From the NCBI RefSeq assembly GCF_003970915.1, contig NZ_RXOF01000004.1, positions 372,001 through 436,000 on the forward strand: DNA of 64,000 nucleotides. The letters are read 5' to 3'. The notes beneath the pieces are model-generated. The model made no database searches. It saw nothing but the letters and a program-made list of their open reading frames with translations, and was not told the DNA's origin. Numbering within the stretch: the stretch's first letter is position 1; each line of letters opens with the position of its first letter. This document shows, in pieces, positions 1 to 7,958 of this stretch. Source of the DNA: Hymenobacter gummosus. Its GTDB lineage: Bacteria > Bacteroidota > Bacteroidia > Cytophagales > Hymenobacteraceae. The position numbers and the translations under genes are program-made.

Positions 1-116
1 GGGGCGTGGTGGGGGAAGTGGCCGCGTAGGCTTTGGTCTGGGTCATTAGAAGGTTGGAAGTGTGGTATTGACAAAAATCACCGGCCCGGCGCGGCCACCG
101 GGCGGGCGTGGGGTGG

Positions 117-124
117 TAACTTTG
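117..124 (+). promoter_or_regulatory. candidate -7 promoter box (TAACTTTG)
   Basis: This is a perfect match to the Bacteroidota sigma-A -7 consensus TAnnTTTG. It ends 29 nt before the ATG of the DUF3817 gene at 154. No convincing -33 TTG element lies at the usual distance, so the call rests on the -7 box and its position alone. Confidence 0.5.
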
Positions 125-153
125 CGGCGGTTGGTTTTGTTGGCCCGCTGCTG

Positions 154-459
154 ATGTTTGCTCGTATGTTTTCTTCCTCTCTGGGCCGCCTGCGGGTGGT
201 CGGCTTCCTCGAAGGCCTGTCGTTTCTGGTGCTGCTGGGCATTGCCATGCCGCTGAAGTACGTGTTCGGCCAGCCCGAGGCCGTGCGCCACGTGGGTATG
301 GCCCACGGCCTACTCTTCGTGCTCTACGTGCTGCTGGTCATCGGGGCGGCGGTCGAGTACCGCTGGTCCTTGCGCAAGGCCGCGCTGGCGTTTGTGGCTT
401 CCCTGGTGCCGCTGGGCACGTTCTGGGCCGATAAGAAGCTGTTTCGGGAGGAGAAATAA
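154..459 (+). CDS. DUF3817 domain-containing small membrane protein
   Basis: This 101-residue inner-membrane protein fits the DUF3817 family in size and pattern. Three hydrophobic segments are visible, at about residues 15-34, 45-66 and 73-92, ending in the basic tail KKLFREEK. The motif RVVGFLEGLSFLVLL near the N-terminus and the HVGMAHGLLFVLYV stretch are characteristic of the family. Its function is unknown; relatives are sometimes found fused or adjacent to transporters. The ATG at 154 is preceded by a TAACTTTG promoter box. The gene converges on the DUF1990 genes, and a palindromic repeat (493-619) lies between them and may terminate both. Confidence 0.85.
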   Translation: MFARMFSSSLGRLRVVGFLEGLSFLVLLGIAMPLKYVFGQPEAVRHVGMAHGLLFVLYVLLVIGAAVEYRWSLRKAALAFVASLVPLGTFWADKKLFREEK

Positions 460-492
460 GCGGTAATCCTGAAGCGCTGCACTGAATAACAG

Positions 493-619
493 AACGTCAT
501 GCCGAGCTTGTCGAGGCATCTTGCGTGCTGACTTCCACAAGCAATTCCTCTCGTCCAACGAGAAGATATGTTACCGGATATCAGCACGCGAGATGCTTCG
601 CTGCGCTCGGCATGACGTT
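493..619. repeat. dispersed palindromic repeat, CGTCATGCCGAGC family, inverted pair
   Basis: Two arms of about 39 nt (493-532 and 581-619) are inverted copies of one another, each starting AACGTCATGCCGAGC and ending in GCGTGCTGA. They sit between convergent genes (ends at 459 and 651), so a read-through RNA from either side would fold into a long hairpin. The same unit recurs near 2639, 29799, 33822, 33894 and 44464. Confidence 0.8.
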
Positions 620-650
620 CTTGCGTTTGGCCCAACAAGCAGCATTCCGC

Positions 651-1343
651 TCAGCTCGCTGCCGGCTTGCCGCCCTTCCGCAGCGCCTCCCCTACCAGCA
701 TCCGCATCCGCTTCATCGACTCGCGGGCAAACTTGCGCTGCAGGCTCCGGCCGAACAGCTTGAAGCCGATGCGGTAGAAGATGTTCTTGATGCGGTCGGG
801 CTGGGAGTAGGCTTTCACCTGGAAGCGCACCTTGCCGGTGTTCAGGTTTTTGTGCACTGTGAAGGTGATTTCGCCCTTTTCGAAGTGGCCTTCCAGGGTG
901 CGGTAGTTGTAGCCCCACACCTGCTCGGGGCCGGCGGGCGTGTCCTGCTGCTCGTCCGTCACACCGCCGATGCGCACGCCGAACCAGAACTTAAAGAACA
1001 GGAACTGCGCCCGCAGCAGCATCACGCGCTCGGCCAGGGGCTGATCGGGCACGAAGATGCCGGTAATCAGGTCGGGCGGCGGGAAGGAGTAGTTTAGCAG
1101 CACCTGCTTGGCTGCCTCAAACGAGCCGCCGGGCTGGGGCGGTCCGGGCGGCTCGGCGGGCAGCTCGGTGTGGTAGTCGTCGAGGCGCCAGCCGGTTTCG
1201 GCGGTGTACTCGTGCACGCGCTCCAGATCGTAGTTGACCTTGGCCTCGCGGTACGACTCCAGCTGGGCCTTGTACTGCTCCCACAGCGGCGGGGCGGTGG
1301 GGCGGCCGGTGGCGCTAGCCGCGTTCGTGGTGCTCGTGCTCAT
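651..1343 (-). CDS. DUF1990 family protein (long member)
   Basis: This 230-residue protein matches DUF1990 (UPF0548). The central pattern YREAKVNYDLERVHEYTAETGWRLDDYH is followed by a beta-rich domain with GPEQVWGYNYRTLEGHFEKGE and VRFQVKAYSQPDRIKN, and a basic C-terminal helix. No signal peptide or transmembrane segment is seen, so it is probably cytoplasmic. The first about 20 residues are low-complexity and less certain. Its ATG (1341-1343) overlaps the 3' end of the upstream DUF1990 paralogue (stop at 1315) by 29 nt, which implies translational coupling. The biochemical function of the family is unknown. Confidence 0.8.
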   Translation of the reverse strand: MSTSTTNAASATGRPTAPPLWEQYKAQLESYREAKVNYDLERVHEYTAETGWRLDDYHTELPAEPPGPPQPGGSFEAAKQVLLNYSFPPPDLITGIFVPDQPLAERVMLLRAQFLFFKFWFGVRIGGVTDEQQDTPAGPEQVWGYNYRTLEGHFEKGEITFTVHKNLNTGKVRFQVKAYSQPDRIKNIFYRIGFKLFGRSLQRKFARESMKRMRMLVGEALRKGGKPAAS

Positions 1344-1890
1344 TACCGTCGTCGGTGTGTTCGGTGGTATCGACCTGGACCGGGCCCAGCGGCTCCCCGC
1401 CGCTTTCCTCGGCCACGCGCTGGCAGAAGGTCACCCAGGTTTGCTCCTGCACCTGCTTGCCCACGCCCAGGGTGGTGTAGGCAAAGGCCACCAGCCCGTC
1501 GCGGGAGCGGGCCTGGGAGCGGATTTCGAAGCGCAGCGTGTCGGGCCGGCCGGGCAGCTGGCGCAGGGCGAAGCGGATGTTGCCGGCCTCGGGGTGGCCT
1601 TCGAGGGTGCAGAGCGAGAAATGCTGGTCGGCCACTTCGGTCACGCGCACCGAGCCGTTCCAGGGCCCCAGAATCTTGATGTGGTACTCGTCGCCGACCT
1701 GCATGCGGTTCTGCTGCCCCTTCTTCTTCTCGAAGTCGGCCAGCAGGTCGGGCGAAAACTCCTCCGGGTGGGCCTGAATGCGGCGCATCAGCTCGGTAAC
1801 GCCAAGCTTGGGACGGGCAACATCGATGTAGTAGCGCCGCTCGGTAAACGGCCCGGCCCCCTCGTCGGCCGGCTGCACTGATTTGGACAT
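1315..1890 (-). CDS. DUF1990 family protein (short member)
   Basis: This 191-residue protein reads from MSKSVQPADEG. The frame stays open upstream to 1935, but that extension is arginine/alanine-rich and unlikely to be coding. The body shows the DUF1990 beta-sheet pattern, including MQVGDEYHIKILGPWNGSVRV, FSLCTLEGHPEAGNIRFAL and LRFEIRSQARSRDGLVAFAYTTLG. It ends in a His/Glu-rich tail (HTDDGNEHEHHERG), which could bind metal, although that is speculation. The gene overlaps the following DUF1990 gene by 29 nt, so the two are a co-translated paralogous pair. No function is established. Confidence 0.75.
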   Translation of the reverse strand: MSKSVQPADEGAGPFTERRYYIDVARPKLGVTELMRRIQAHPEEFSPDLLADFEKKKGQQNRMQVGDEYHIKILGPWNGSVRVTEVADQHFSLCTLEGHPEAGNIRFALRQLPGRPDTLRFEIRSQARSRDGLVAFAYTTLGVGKQVQEQTWVTFCQRVAEESGGEPLGPVQVDTTEHTDDGNEHEHHERG

Positions 1891-1956
1891 AAGACTAGGC
1901 GGCGCGGCGAAAAAGTCCGCGCTGCCCCTTCGCAAACGTGCCCCGGCGCCGCCGGG

Positions 1957-2607
1957 TTAGGCTTCGGTGGCCCCGGTGGCCGCGGCGCCGGCTTCGCGCA
2001 GGGCCTGGCGCACCTCCTCGTCGGTGGTTTGCCGGAAGTAGGCGTAGTACTGGCCCACGGCCCGAAAATCGGGTGGGGCGAGCAGGCAGAGCACCTCGTC
2101 GGCCAGGGGCTGCAGGCTGACCAGGGCGGCGGGGGCGGCCACGGGCACCGCTACCAGCAGCCGCGCCGGCCGCTGCTCCCGCAGCAGCTCCAGCGTGGCG
2201 CGCAGGGTGTGGCCGGTGGCCACGCCGTCGTCGGTCAGCAGCACGGTTTTGCCCGTCAGGGGCAGTGGTTCCCGCTCACCCAGGTAGGCCTGCCGGCGGG
2301 CCAGCAGCTCGGCCCGGATGCGCCCGACTTCGGCGGCCAGGTAGTCGTCGGGCAGGTACAGGCCGGGCTCCAGCACGTAGCCTCCGGCACTGACGGCGCC
2401 CACGGCCAGCTCGGGGTTGTCGGGGTGGCCGATTTTCTTGGTCAGGGCCAGATCCAGCGGCCAGCCCAGCGCCCGGGCCAGCACCGCCCCGATGGGCACT
2501 CCGCCGCGCGGCACGGCCAGCACCACGCCCGCCGGGCCGTGGCGCAGCGGCGACGGGTGGGCCGCCAGCTGCTGGGCGGCGTCGAGTCGGTCGAGAAAGG
2601 CAGGCAT
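1957..2607 (-). CDS. phosphoribosyltransferase family protein
   Basis: This is a type I phosphoribosyltransferase-like protein of 216 residues. The N-terminal half carries VVLAVPRGGVPIGAVLARAL and ALTKKIGHPDNPELAVGAV. The PRPP-binding loop region appears as VLLTDDGVATGHTLRATLELL, where a DDGxATG signature replaces the canonical DDxxxTG. In many bacteria this domain is fused to, or adjacent to, a dienelactone-hydrolase-like domain, and here the alpha/beta hydrolase gene lies immediately upstream on the same strand. The two are separated only by a palindromic repeat (2639-2719). The substrate is not known. The alanine/glycine-rich C-terminus is low-complexity. Confidence 0.85.
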   Translation of the reverse strand: MPAFLDRLDAAQQLAAHPSPLRHGPAGVVLAVPRGGVPIGAVLARALGWPLDLALTKKIGHPDNPELAVGAVSAGGYVLEPGLYLPDDYLAAEVGRIRAELLARRQAYLGEREPLPLTGKTVLLTDDGVATGHTLRATLELLREQRPARLLVAVPVAAPAALVSLQPLADEVLCLLAPPDFRAVGQYYAYFRQTTDEEVRQALREAGAAATGATEA

Positions 2608-2638
2608 CGGCGGGTAGGGTCAGGTGCGGTATGCCGGT

Positions 2639-2719
2639 TGTCATGTCGAGCGGCGCGAGACGTCTGGGTCAGGACGCCTGGCGGTTTCACCCCGATGTCT
2701 CGCGCCGCTCGACATGACA
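2639..2719. repeat. dispersed palindromic repeat, TGTCATGTCGAGC family
   Basis: Arms 2639-2664 and 2694-2719 are inverted copies differing at one of 26 positions. They share TGTCATGTCGAGC and GCGAGAC with the family seen at 493-619. The element fills the whole gap between two co-directional minus-strand genes that would otherwise form an operon, so it may terminate or process their transcript. Confidence 0.8.
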
Positions 2720-2721
2720 GA

Positions 2722-3366
2722 TTACCGCAGGTACTGCTGGCACCAGTCCACGGCCAGGTCGGCCACTTCGTCGAGGGTGCCGGGCTCCTCGAACAGGTGG
2801 CCCGCGCCGGGCACCACGCACAGGTCCTTGGGCCCAGTCAGGGCCGCCAGGGCCTGCTCGTTGGCGCCGAGGATGGGCCAGTCCTGCCCGCCCACGATGA
2901 GGCGGGTGGGCGCCTGCACCCGGGCCAGGGCCGGCTGGGCCAGATCGGGCCGGCCACCGCGCGAAATAACCAGGCTGACGCGGCTGCCCAGCTCGGCCGC
3001 CGCGTTCAGGGCCGACGCGGCGCCGGTGCTGGCCCCGAAGAAGCCCAGGCGCAAATCGTGCAGGCGCTGCTCGCGGCGCAGCCAGCTGGCGGCGCCCAGC
3101 AGCCGGCGCGTGAGCAGGTTGATATCGAAGCGGGCCTCGAAGGCGCGGTCCTCCTCGGGCGTGAGCAAATCCAGCAGCAGGGTGGCGAAACCGGCCTGCT
3201 GCAGGCTGCGGGCCACGTACTGGTTGCGCGGACTAAGTCGGGAGCTGCCGCTGCCGTGGGAAAAGATGACGACGCCGGAGGCAGCGTGCGGAATGCACAG
3301 GTCGCCGCAGAGCGTGGCGTGGGGCAGCTCCAGCCGCACGGGCTTGGGCGCAAGAAGGGCGAGCAT
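2722..3366 (-). CDS. alpha/beta hydrolase, dienelactone hydrolase-like
   Basis: This 214-residue cytosolic alpha/beta hydrolase-fold protein begins MLALLAPKPVRLELPHATL. The nucleophile-elbow region reads LGFFGASTGAASAL (GxSxG). The Asp/His region appears as LIVGGQDWPILG and VVPGAGHLFEEPGTL, with the oxyanion strand VVIFSHGSGSS near residue 35. It is followed by the phosphoribosyltransferase gene. The same two domains occur as a single fused polypeptide in other bacteria, so the two proteins probably work together. No substrate can be deduced. The same frame remains open far upstream, antisense to the serine hydrolase gene; that extension is not considered coding. Confidence 0.85.
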   Translation of the reverse strand: MLALLAPKPVRLELPHATLCGDLCIPHAASGVVIFSHGSGSSRLSPRNQYVARSLQQAGFATLLLDLLTPEEDRAFEARFDINLLTRRLLGAASWLRREQRLHDLRLGFFGASTGAASALNAAAELGSRVSLVISRGGRPDLAQPALARVQAPTRLIVGGQDWPILGANEQALAALTGPKDLCVVPGAGHLFEEPGTLDEVADLAVDWCQQYLR

Positions 3367-3487
3367 GGCAGGAATGCGGGTGTAAAACACGCGGCTGAGT
3401 GGAAGGTACGCAAACCGCGAGCAAACGGCCGGGCGCGCCGGCCGAAAGCCGGGCGGCGCGCCCGGCGGCGGTGTGGCCGCAACTGCG

Positions 3488-3495
3488 TAGGTTTG
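3488..3495 (+). promoter_or_regulatory. candidate -7 promoter box (TAGGTTTG)
   Basis: This perfect TAnnTTTG match ends 39 nt before the ATG of the serine hydrolase at 3535. It lies in the divergent gap between that gene and the alpha/beta hydrolase. No clear -33 element was found. Confidence 0.5.
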
Positions 3496-3534
3496 GTGGT
3501 GTCTTTGCATTCCTTCCTTACCGCTACTTCGTTG

Positions 3535-5103
3535 ATGCGTCTTCGTTACGTTCGCCCGCTGCTGGTGGGCGGCTTGCTGGCCCTCACCTGCGCCCGCCCC
3601 GCCGCGGCCCAGTCGTCTTCTTCCCCCACTGCCGCCGCCGGCTCCCGCTTCGTGGCCGACAGTCTCGATCAGTACATCCGGCGCGGCCTGCGCCAGTGGC
3701 AGATTCCGGGCCTGGCCGTGGTGGTGGTCAAGGACGGCAAAGTCGTGGTCAGCAAGGGCTACGGGGTGCGGGCCCTGGGCAAAGCCGAGCCGGTGGACGA
3801 GCAAACCCTGTTCCTGATTGCCTCGAACACCAAGCTCTTCACCGGTACGGCCCTGGCCAAGCTGGAGCAGGAAAAGAAACTCTCGCTCGACGACAAGGCC
3901 ACCAAGTACCTGCCCGATTTCCAGCTCTACGACCCCGTCAGCACCCAGCTCACCACCGTGCGCGACCTGCTGGGCCACCACCTCGGCACCAAGACCTTCC
4001 AGGGCGACTTCGCCTTCTGGGATTCGAACTACTCCCGCGAGGACATCATCCGGCAGATGCGGACTCTGAAGCCGCCCTTCCAGTTCCGGCAGGAGTACGG
4101 CTACTGCAACGCGGGCTTCCTGGCCGCCGGGCAGGTTATTCCGGTCGTGACGGGCGGCACCAGCTGGGAGCAGTACGTGGAGCATACCATGCTGCGCCCC
4201 CTGGGCATGACGAACACCTACATGCTCACCAAGGGCTTCGCGCAGCGGCCCAACGTGGCCCTGCCCTACTCCAACGCCTACGGCCCGCTGGCCGTGCTGC
4301 CCATTGATGAGGTCGACAACCTCGGGCCGGCGGCCAGCATGGTATCGAGCGTGGGCGACCTGGCCAAGTGGCTGCAGTGCCAGCTCGACAGCGGCAAGTA
4401 CCAGGGCCAGCGGGTGCTGCCCTGGGCCGCCCTGCGCCGCACCCGCGACGTAAACACGCCCGTATCGGCGCGCAAGTCCAGCCTGCTGCCCGAGCACTTC
4501 CGCACCTACGGCCTGGGCGTATTTGCCGCCGACTACAACGGGCGGCAGGTGTACTGGCACACCGGCGGGGCCACCGGCTACGTGAGCAACACCTGCTTCG
4601 TGCCGGAAGAGCGCCTGGGCATTGCCATTCTGACCAATCAGGACAACCAGAGCTTCTTTGAGGCCCTGCGCTACCAGCTGCTCGACGCCTACCTGGGCAT
4701 GCCCTACGTGGACCGCAGCCGGCAGCTGTGGACCCGCGTGGCGCCCGGTTACGCCGAGACGCTGGCCGAGGTGCAGAAGCTGGCTGCCCGCGCGGACAAG
4801 GGCAAGAAAAGCAAGCCCGAGCTGCCGCTCAAAAGCTACGCCGGCCAGTACACGCACCCGGTCTACGGCCCCATCACGGTGGAAGCCAAGGGCAAGCAGC
4901 TGCTCATCCGCTTCAGCCACCACCCCGAGCTGCGCGCCACCCTGGACTACATGGACGGGCAGCAGTTCCGCGCTACCTACTCCAACCTGACCTACGGCAT
5001 CTACCCGGCCACCTTCACCACCGAAGGCGGGCAGGTGAAATCGGTGGAGCTGCGCGTGAACGAGGGCATCGACCAGGACCCGTACGTGTTCGTGCGGGGC
5101 TGA
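3535..5103 (+). CDS. serine hydrolase (class C beta-lactamase/PBP4* family) with C-terminal DUF3471-like domain
   Basis: This exported enzyme of 522 residues has a signal peptide ending about ARPAAAQS. The three signature motifs of the beta-lactamase/DD-peptidase superfamily are visible: S97-N-T-K100 (SxxK), Y190-C-N192 (YxN) and H342-T-G344-G. The last about 95 residues (from LKSYAGQYTHPVYGPITVE) resemble the DUF3471 lipocalin-like domain often attached to such hydrolases. Family members act on D-amino acid peptides or esters rather than necessarily on antibiotics. The ATG at 3535 was chosen because it starts the signal peptide and follows a TAGGTTTG box. The gene is monocistronic or leads into the small lipoprotein 44 nt downstream. 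Confidence 0.9.
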   Translation: MRLRYVRPLLVGGLLALTCARPAAAQSSSSPTAAAGSRFVADSLDQYIRRGLRQWQIPGLAVVVVKDGKVVVSKGYGVRALGKAEPVDEQTLFLIASNTKLFTGTALAKLEQEKKLSLDDKATKYLPDFQLYDPVSTQLTTVRDLLGHHLGTKTFQGDFAFWDSNYSREDIIRQMRTLKPPFQFRQEYGYCNAGFLAAGQVIPVVTGGTSWEQYVEHTMLRPLGMTNTYMLTKGFAQRPNVALPYSNAYGPLAVLPIDEVDNLGPAASMVSSVGDLAKWLQCQLDSGKYQGQRVLPWAALRRTRDVNTPVSARKSSLLPEHFRTYGLGVFAADYNGRQVYWHTGGATGYVSNTCFVPEERLGIAILTNQDNQSFFEALRYQLLDAYLGMPYVDRSRQLWTRVAPGYAETLAEVQKLAARADKGKKSKPELPLKSYAGQYTHPVYGPITVEAKGKQLLIRFSHHPELRATLDYMDGQQFRATYSNLTYGIYPATFTTEGGQVKSVELRVNEGIDQDPYVFVRG

Positions 5104-5147
5104 TTTGGCTTCTGGACACTGGTATTGGCCGCCGCTACACTCAAATT

Positions 5148-5594
5148 ATGCCTCTACTGAATTTTACCAGCTTCCGCAGGGCGAGTGGCCTGTTCGTTCT
5201 GCTGTTGCCCGTTGGGCTGAGCGCCTGCACCTCTTCGGTCGACAGCGAAACCGCCATTATCAACGGCACTTCGCGGCCGCTGCGGGTGCGGCTGATTGGC
5301 CGTTTGCCCAACGACGCCATCATCATGGCCCGGCCCCGCGCTTCCCACCGGCTGCAGGGCTACGTGGAAGTACCGGCCGGCGAGGCCTTACCGGTAGGCT
5401 ACCGCCAGGGCAAACGCCTGCTGCCCAGCCGCCCTATCCCATTCGATTACGACACGGTGATGGTCGAACGGCCCGGCGCTCGGCCGCTTCTGCTCACGCC
5501 AGCCACCATCAACCAGGCCATTACGGATACCATCGGGCCCGAACGCTGCTTCAACTGCCAACCCACCCGGCACTATCACGTGGTGGTGCGCTGA
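5148..5594 (+). CDS. small putative lipoprotein, unknown function
   Basis: The product is 148 residues. A lipoprotein signal is visible: a basic N-terminus, a hydrophobic core (SGLFVLLLPVG) and the lipobox LSAC, placing the acylated cysteine at about residue 26. The mature part is rich in beta-forming residues (ETAIINGTSRPLRVRLIG) and contains a CFNC pair near the C-terminus (ERCFNCQPTRHYHVVVR), which could form a disulfide or bind metal. No family is recognised. It follows the serine hydrolase by 44 nt on the same strand. Confidence 0.7.
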   Translation: MPLLNFTSFRRASGLFVLLLPVGLSACTSSVDSETAIINGTSRPLRVRLIGRLPNDAIIMARPRASHRLQGYVEVPAGEALPVGYRQGKRLLPSRPIPFDYDTVMVERPGARPLLLTPATINQAITDTIGPERCFNCQPTRHYHVVVR

Positions 5595-5713
5595 AGCGGG
5601 GACCGGAGCGGGCGGAATTCGACCTTGCACATCCGGTTGCCTGGAGTGGACCGACCGGTACCACCGGCGCGGGTAGCGTGCGTATAGGGCAAGAAACCCT
5701 CCCTCTCCCCCGC

Positions 5714-6403
5714 ATGGCCTACTACCGCCCTTACCACCCGCCCGCCGACCCCGAGCTGGTCCGCACCCTGACCCAGCAGCAAAACGAGATGCGTCAGCGC
5801 CAGCGCCTGGAGCCGCTGGCGCACCCACCCCGGCTCATTGCCGGCCTGGACTCGTCGTTTCCCACCGAAGACACCATTCTCTCGGTCATCGTGGTGCTGC
5901 GGTTTCCGGAGCTGGAGCTGGTGGAGAAAGTGTACAGCCACGGGCCCGTGACCATGCCCTACGTGCCGGGCTTCCTCTCCTTCCGCGAGGCGCCCAACCT
6001 GGTGCAGGCCTTTGCCAAGCTGCAGCACCAGCCCGACGTGCTGATGGTGGACGGCCACGGCTACGCCCACCCACGCCGCATGGGCATTGCCGCCCACATC
6101 GGCATTCTGCTCGACAAGCCCAGCTTCGGGGTGGCCAAGCAGGTGCTGACTGGCCAGCACCCCGAGCCCGAGGCCGAAGCCGGCAGCACCGCCCCGCTCA
6201 CCGACAAGAAAACCGGCGAGTTGCTGGGCGAGGTTCTGCGCACCAAAAACCGCGTCAAGCCCGTCTTCGTCAGCCCCGGCCACCGCATCGACCAGGACAC
6301 GGCCACGGCCCTGGCCTGGCACTGCACCCGCGGCTACAAGCTGCCCGAGCCCACCCGCCTGGCCGACCACTGGGCCGAGCAGTTTAAGCAGGAAATTCGC
6401 TGA
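5714..6403 (+). CDS. nfi: endonuclease V (deoxyinosine 3' endonuclease)
   Basis: The 229-residue protein matches endonuclease V, which nicks DNA one nucleotide 3' of deoxyinosine to start repair of deaminated adenine. Metal-binding and catalytic motifs are in place: D46 in AGLDSSF, E92 in VPGFLSFRE, D113 in LMVDGHGYAHPRRMG with its following histidine, and the GVAK lysine in the KPSFGVAKQVL segment. An insert (about residues 155-175, TGQHPEPEAEAGSTAPLTDK) is longer than in E. coli Nfi. The ATG at 5714 gives a family-sized N-terminus; the open frame upstream is not conserved-looking. It converges on the GluQ-like gene with 10 nt between stops. Confidence 0.92.
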   Translation: MAYYRPYHPPADPELVRTLTQQQNEMRQRQRLEPLAHPPRLIAGLDSSFPTEDTILSVIVVLRFPELELVEKVYSHGPVTMPYVPGFLSFREAPNLVQAFAKLQHQPDVLMVDGHGYAHPRRMGIAAHIGILLDKPSFGVAKQVLTGQHPEPEAEAGSTAPLTDKKTGELLGEVLRTKNRVKPVFVSPGHRIDQDTATALAWHCTRGYKLPEPTRLADHWAEQFKQEIR

Positions 6404-6413
6404 GCCCGGCCGC

Positions 6414-7328
6414 TTACGCGCCGTACGGCTTTAGCCACGGGTAAACCGGCATGCAGAAGCTAAGCTCGGACAGGGAGCGGACCGGTCCCGGAGCCAGTCC
6501 CCAGAGTTGTGCCACCGCCTCGTATACCAGCTGCGGCCCTGCCTCCGCCCCCAGCACACCCCGGTCCAGGGGTTGCTGCTGCGACTTGCTGAGCTTGCGC
6601 CCGTCGGGGCCGGGCAGCAGGGGGTGGTGCAGAAAACGGATACGAGTGGCGTTGAAGGCGGCCGTTTCGGGCAGCTGCCGGGCCAGCCAGAGCTGGGCGG
6701 CGGTACTGGGCAAGAGGTCCAGCCCGCGCACGATGAGCGTGGTTCCCAGGCGCAAATCGTCGGCCACCGAGGCCAGCTGGTAAGCGGCCACGGCGTCCTT
6801 TTTGCGCAGCACAAAATCGGGCATGGCGCGGTCCAGCTCCGTTGTTACCGGGCCCTGCCAGGCATCCTCAAACGCCAGGCTGGTGCCAGCGGGCACCACC
6901 GCCCGCCAGGCCACGCCGGGCTCGTCGAGGCTGGCGGGCACTTCGGCGGCATCGGTGCGGGAGCGGGTGCTGGCGTGCAGCAGGCCGGGCCGCTGGCGCA
7001 GGCGGCGCAGCAGGCGGTTGTAGTCGGGCAGGTGCAGCAGCTGGGAGTGGTGGCGCAAAAAGTCGTCGGGGCCGCTGGGGCCCTCGTCGTAGTCGAGGCC
7101 CAGCCACTCGATGGTGCGAAAAATGCTGTCGAGGTAGGGCCGGCGCAGGCGGTTGCGGTCTAGGTCGTCGATGCGCAGGTGCAGGCGCCCCCCACTGCGG
7201 CGCACCAGCAGCCAGGTCAGCACGAAGTTCACGGCATTGCCCAGGTGCAGGTAGCCGCTGGGCGTGGGCGCCAGCCGGCCCACCAGCGGGGCCGGCCCCG
7301 CAGACGAAAGCGAATCAGCCGGATTCAT
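6414..7328 (-). CDS. gluQ: glutamyl-Q tRNA(Asp) synthetase-like protein (GluRS catalytic-core paralogue)
   Basis: This 304-residue class I aminoacyl-tRNA synthetase core has no anticodon-binding domain. The HIGH-type signature reads PTPSGYLHLGN, and the KMSKS-type signature reads DGRKLSKSQ. GluQ enzymes attach glutamate to queuosine in tRNA(Asp). The cysteines that bind zinc in E. coli GluQ are absent here: the equivalent stretch reads LLHASTRSRTDAAEVP. This may therefore be a zinc-less variant or a divergent paralogue. The ATG at 7328 lies 4 nt after a near-consensus minus-strand -7 box (TAAGTTCG, 7333-7340), so the message could be leaderless. Confidence 0.8.
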   Translation of the reverse strand: MNPADSLSSAGPAPLVGRLAPTPSGYLHLGNAVNFVLTWLLVRRSGGRLHLRIDDLDRNRLRRPYLDSIFRTIEWLGLDYDEGPSGPDDFLRHHSQLLHLPDYNRLLRRLRQRPGLLHASTRSRTDAAEVPASLDEPGVAWRAVVPAGTSLAFEDAWQGPVTTELDRAMPDFVLRKKDAVAAYQLASVADDLRLGTTLIVRGLDLLPSTAAQLWLARQLPETAAFNATRIRFLHHPLLPGPDGRKLSKSQQQPLDRGVLGAEAGPQLVYEAVAQLWGLAPGPVRSLSELSFCMPVYPWLKPYGA

Positions 7329-7404
7329 GGCCCGAACTTACGCAGCGGCGGCCGGCCCGGAGCTGCCGCTATAGCCGCAAACCGCATAGCCCGGGCAGAA
7401 ACGG

Positions 7405-7472
7405 GCCGCCGAAAAAGCAACAGGTGACGGCCCGCCGGGTAGCGGGCCGTCACCTGTTGCTTTTTCGGCGGC
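7405..7472. terminator. long perfect hairpin, bidirectional terminator
   Basis: Arms 7405-7435 and 7442-7472 form a perfect 31-bp inverted repeat around a 6-nt loop (CGGGTA). Each arm contains a run of five A or T after the GC-rich core, so it can act as an intrinsic terminator in either direction. It begins 4 nt past the ohr stop codon and insulates ohr from the gluQ-like gene. Confidence 0.9.
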
Positions 7473-7476
7473 TGGC

Positions 7477-7926
7477 TTAAGCGACGGGCTGAGCCGCGTT
7501 GGTGGTCGTGTGCAGGTTCACTTCGATGTTGCCACGGGTAGCGCGCGAGTATGGGCAGATGCCGTGGGCAGCTTCCACCAGCTCCTCGGCCTGCTTTTGC
7601 TCCACGCCGGGGATGTTCACGTGCAGATCAGCCGCAATACCGAAGCCGCCGTCCTCAGCCTTGCCGAAGTGCACGAAGCTTTCGATGCTGACGCCCTGCA
7701 GGGCCACTTTGGCCTGGCGGGCGGCCACGCCCAGCGCACCCTCGAAGCAGGCGGCGTAACCGGCGGCAAACAGCTGCTCGGGGTTGGTGGCGCCAGCTTT
7801 GCCCATGCCGCCCATAGCCTTGGGCGTGCTCAGCTCCAGCGTCAGGGCATTGTCTTGGGTGGTTACCTGGCCGTTGCGGCCACCGGTCACGTGGGCTTGC
7901 GCCGTGTACACTTTCTCGATTTTCAT
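7477..7926 (-). CDS. ohr: organic hydroperoxide resistance protein Ohr (OsmC family)
   Basis: The 149-residue protein is a thiol-dependent peroxidase that reduces organic and fatty-acid hydroperoxides in the cytoplasm. The two redox cysteines are present at C60 (FAAGYAACFEGAL) and C124 (HGICPYSRATRGN). The conserved active-site Arg17 and Glu50 are also at the expected positions. Length and motif order are typical of Ohr rather than OsmC. The gene lies 32 nt downstream of the MarR/OhrR regulator on the same strand, which is the classical organic-peroxide-sensing arrangement. A strong hairpin follows its stop. Confidence 0.95.
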   Translation of the reverse strand: MKIEKVYTAQAHVTGGRNGQVTTQDNALTLELSTPKAMGGMGKAGATNPEQLFAAGYAACFEGALGVAARQAKVALQGVSIESFVHFGKAEDGGFGIAADLHVNIPGVEQKQAEELVEAAHGICPYSRATRGNIEVNLHTTTNAAQPVA

Positions 7927-7958
7927 CGCAGAGAAGAGAGAAAAAGGCTTTCCCGGAA

